The position numbers and the translations under genes are program-made. From the NCBI GenBank assembly GCA_031260845.1, contig JAISKR010000122.1, positions 1 through 6,181 on the forward strand: DNA of 6,181 nucleotides. Direction: 5' to 3'. Source of the stretch: Bacteroidales bacterium. GTDB lineage: Bacteria > Bacteroidota > Bacteroidia > Bacteroidales > UBA4181. Positions 5,868 through 6,181 of the stretch are shown here, in pieces (position 1 is the stretch's first letter; every line of letters begins with the position of its first letter). A model generated the notes under the pieces. That model was not told the origin of the DNA. It made no database searches and saw only the letters and a program-made list of their open reading frames with translations.

Positions 5868-5906
5868 ATCAGTGAAAATCTCGTCTAATCTGTGTCATCT
5901 GTGTGC
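5868..5906 (-). repeat. Right terminal repeat of the cassette
   Basis: The outer 20 bases (5887-5906) are the exact reverse complement of 5389-5408. The inner part continues as a diverged inverted copy, with ATCTGTG-like cores at 5897, 5888, 5878 and 5868, spaced 9, 10 and 10 bases. It is translated as the tail of the GxxExxY frame. The methyltransferase-like gene on the minus strand ends 11 bases beyond it. Confidence 0.8.
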
Positions 5907-5916
5907 AAAAAAATGA

Positions 5917-6181
5917 TTATTTCACCGCCTTCACCTTCAATCCCGTACCGCTACTGTGTCGAGCGCATACGTCGCATTGATTCAGCAGCAGGCAAGGGAG
6001 AATGACCGTCAAATAATATATCGGAAGCAGCAAAATGAACAATTTGGATATGTTTAGCAGCCGCAGGGGGTATTTCATGGAGAGCAGCCACGAGATATGT
6101 CCGGGGAAACCGTAAGTGTAAGCAGCTTTTACATGAGTGAAACCGGCTTTGCGGAGTTTGTCCTGTATCGCGGTGATGTTG
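5917..6181 (-). CDS. C-terminal end of a probable SAM-dependent methyltransferase (partial)
   Basis: The last 87 codons of a leftward gene that begins beyond the right edge, closed by TAA at 5919-5917. The visible protein reads ITAIQDKLRKAGFTHVKAAYTYGFPGHISW and onward in one uninterrupted frame. It continues with LSMKYPLRLLN, a strongly hydrophobic segment (about LFILLLPIYYLTVILPCLLL) that may lie in or on the membrane, and the ending GTGLKVKAVK. This combination resembles the C-terminal extension of a Bacteroidota group of class I methyltransferases, where a YTYG-x-PG segment follows the Rossmann fold. The SAM-binding part is outside the window, so the call rests on the tail alone. GC content is high (about 55% at 6061-6120), unlike the AT-rich cassette beside it, so this is probably native sequence. 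Its stop is directly adjacent to the convergent GxxExxY stop. Confidence 0.6.
   Translation of the reverse strand, partial: NITAIQDKLRKAGFTHVKAAYTYGFPGHISWLLSMKYPLRLLNISKLFILLLPIYYLTVILPCLLLNQCDVCARHSSGTGLKVKAVK

Larger units (their letters stand above)
5389..5906. mobile_element. Iteron-bounded GxxExxY cassette, possible minimal mobile element
   Basis: This 518-bp segment is bounded by a perfect 20-bp inverted repeat (5389-5408 and 5887-5906), which extends imperfectly inward to about 40 bp. It contains one gene, of the GxxExxY family. The left end lies 8 bases after the last recognisable hsdS codon, so the segment appears inserted into, or to have replaced, most of that gene. It is AT-rich, about 28% GC at 5701-5760. 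No transposase is present and no target-site duplication is obvious (TTTGTA on the left, AAAAAA on the right). Treating it as mobile is inference from the repeats and the broken host gene. It could also be a deletion scar flanked by a dispersed repeat. Confidence 0.55.
5440..5916 (+). pseudogene. GxxExxY family protein with PD-(D/E)XK-like core, in-frame stop
   Basis: Reading from ATG 5440, residues 1-34 end in the family signature GFLENVY (Gly28, Glu31, Tyr34). The next codon, TAA at 5542-5544, is a stop where homologues usually have Glu or another charged residue. The same frame continues without error to 5916. It carries ADLIVENTVILELKA with Asp70, Glu80 and Lys82 in a PD-(D/E)XK-nuclease-like arrangement, then QLINYLKAT (94-102) and GLLINFG (107-113). 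GxxExxY proteins are usually about 125-135 residues and their function is not established. The homologous part ends near FTNDRK (123-128), and the last 30 codons are repeat-derived. A single base change at 5542 would restore the gene, so it is a recent nonsense mutation, a sequencing error or, less likely, a recoded stop. A GTG restart at 5608 would lack the signature motif. Confidence 0.85.

Noticed and set aside
5608..5916. Independent 102-codon gene starting at GTG 5608
   Set aside because: It is the in-frame continuation of the GxxExxY gene after the internal stop. The upstream 34 codons carry the family signature, so it is better described as one broken gene.

Overview
The window looks like chromosomal DNA from a member of the Bacteroidota, probably Bacteroidales. 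The pointers are TAnnTTTG-type -7 promoter boxes with no clear Shine-Dalgarno sequences, a family 3 glycoside hydrolase exported as a lipoprotein, a TPR protein with a signal peptide and the family-typical C-terminus, and a Fic / type I restriction gene order common in that phylum. Species cannot be named from the sequence alone.

Left part (1-4030). A short non-coding leader with a promoter precedes a complete GH3 exo-beta-glycosidase gene (224-2464, +). A TPR gene (2795-3997, -) converges on it. The roughly 330 bases between their stop codons are highly organised. Arrays of 10-11 bp units follow each stop codon, in inverted orientation relative to each other. Between the arrays lie three perfect or near-perfect hairpins, which probably act as a two-way terminator zone.

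Middle (4022-5429). Back-to-back promoters separate the TPR gene from a rightward chain: a possible 32-codon ORF, a complete class II Fic AMP-transferase with a C-terminal winged helix (4198-5325), and the first 20 codons of a type I restriction specificity subunit (hsdS). Successive reading frames overlap by ATGA. This resembles a decayed type I restriction-modification locus in which the Fic enzyme has stayed intact while hsdS is cut short. Composition becomes very AT-rich from the last third of fic onward.

Right part (5389-6181). hsdS is interrupted by a compact cassette of about 518 bp. It is bounded by a perfect 20-bp inverted repeat, which extends imperfectly to about 40 bp and is built from CACAGAT-like iterons every 9-10 bp. 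The cassette carries one gene, a GxxExxY-family protein with a PD-(D/E)XK-nuclease-like core, broken by an in-frame TAA immediately after the GxxExxY signature. The reading frame runs out through the right repeat and stops exactly where a leftward gene ends. That gene enters from beyond the right edge and is probably the C-terminus of a SAM-dependent methyltransferase.

The best candidate for something under-described is this iteron-bounded GxxExxY cassette as a possible minimal mobile unit. Second is the inverted, helically phased repeat system between the convergent GH3 and TPR genes.
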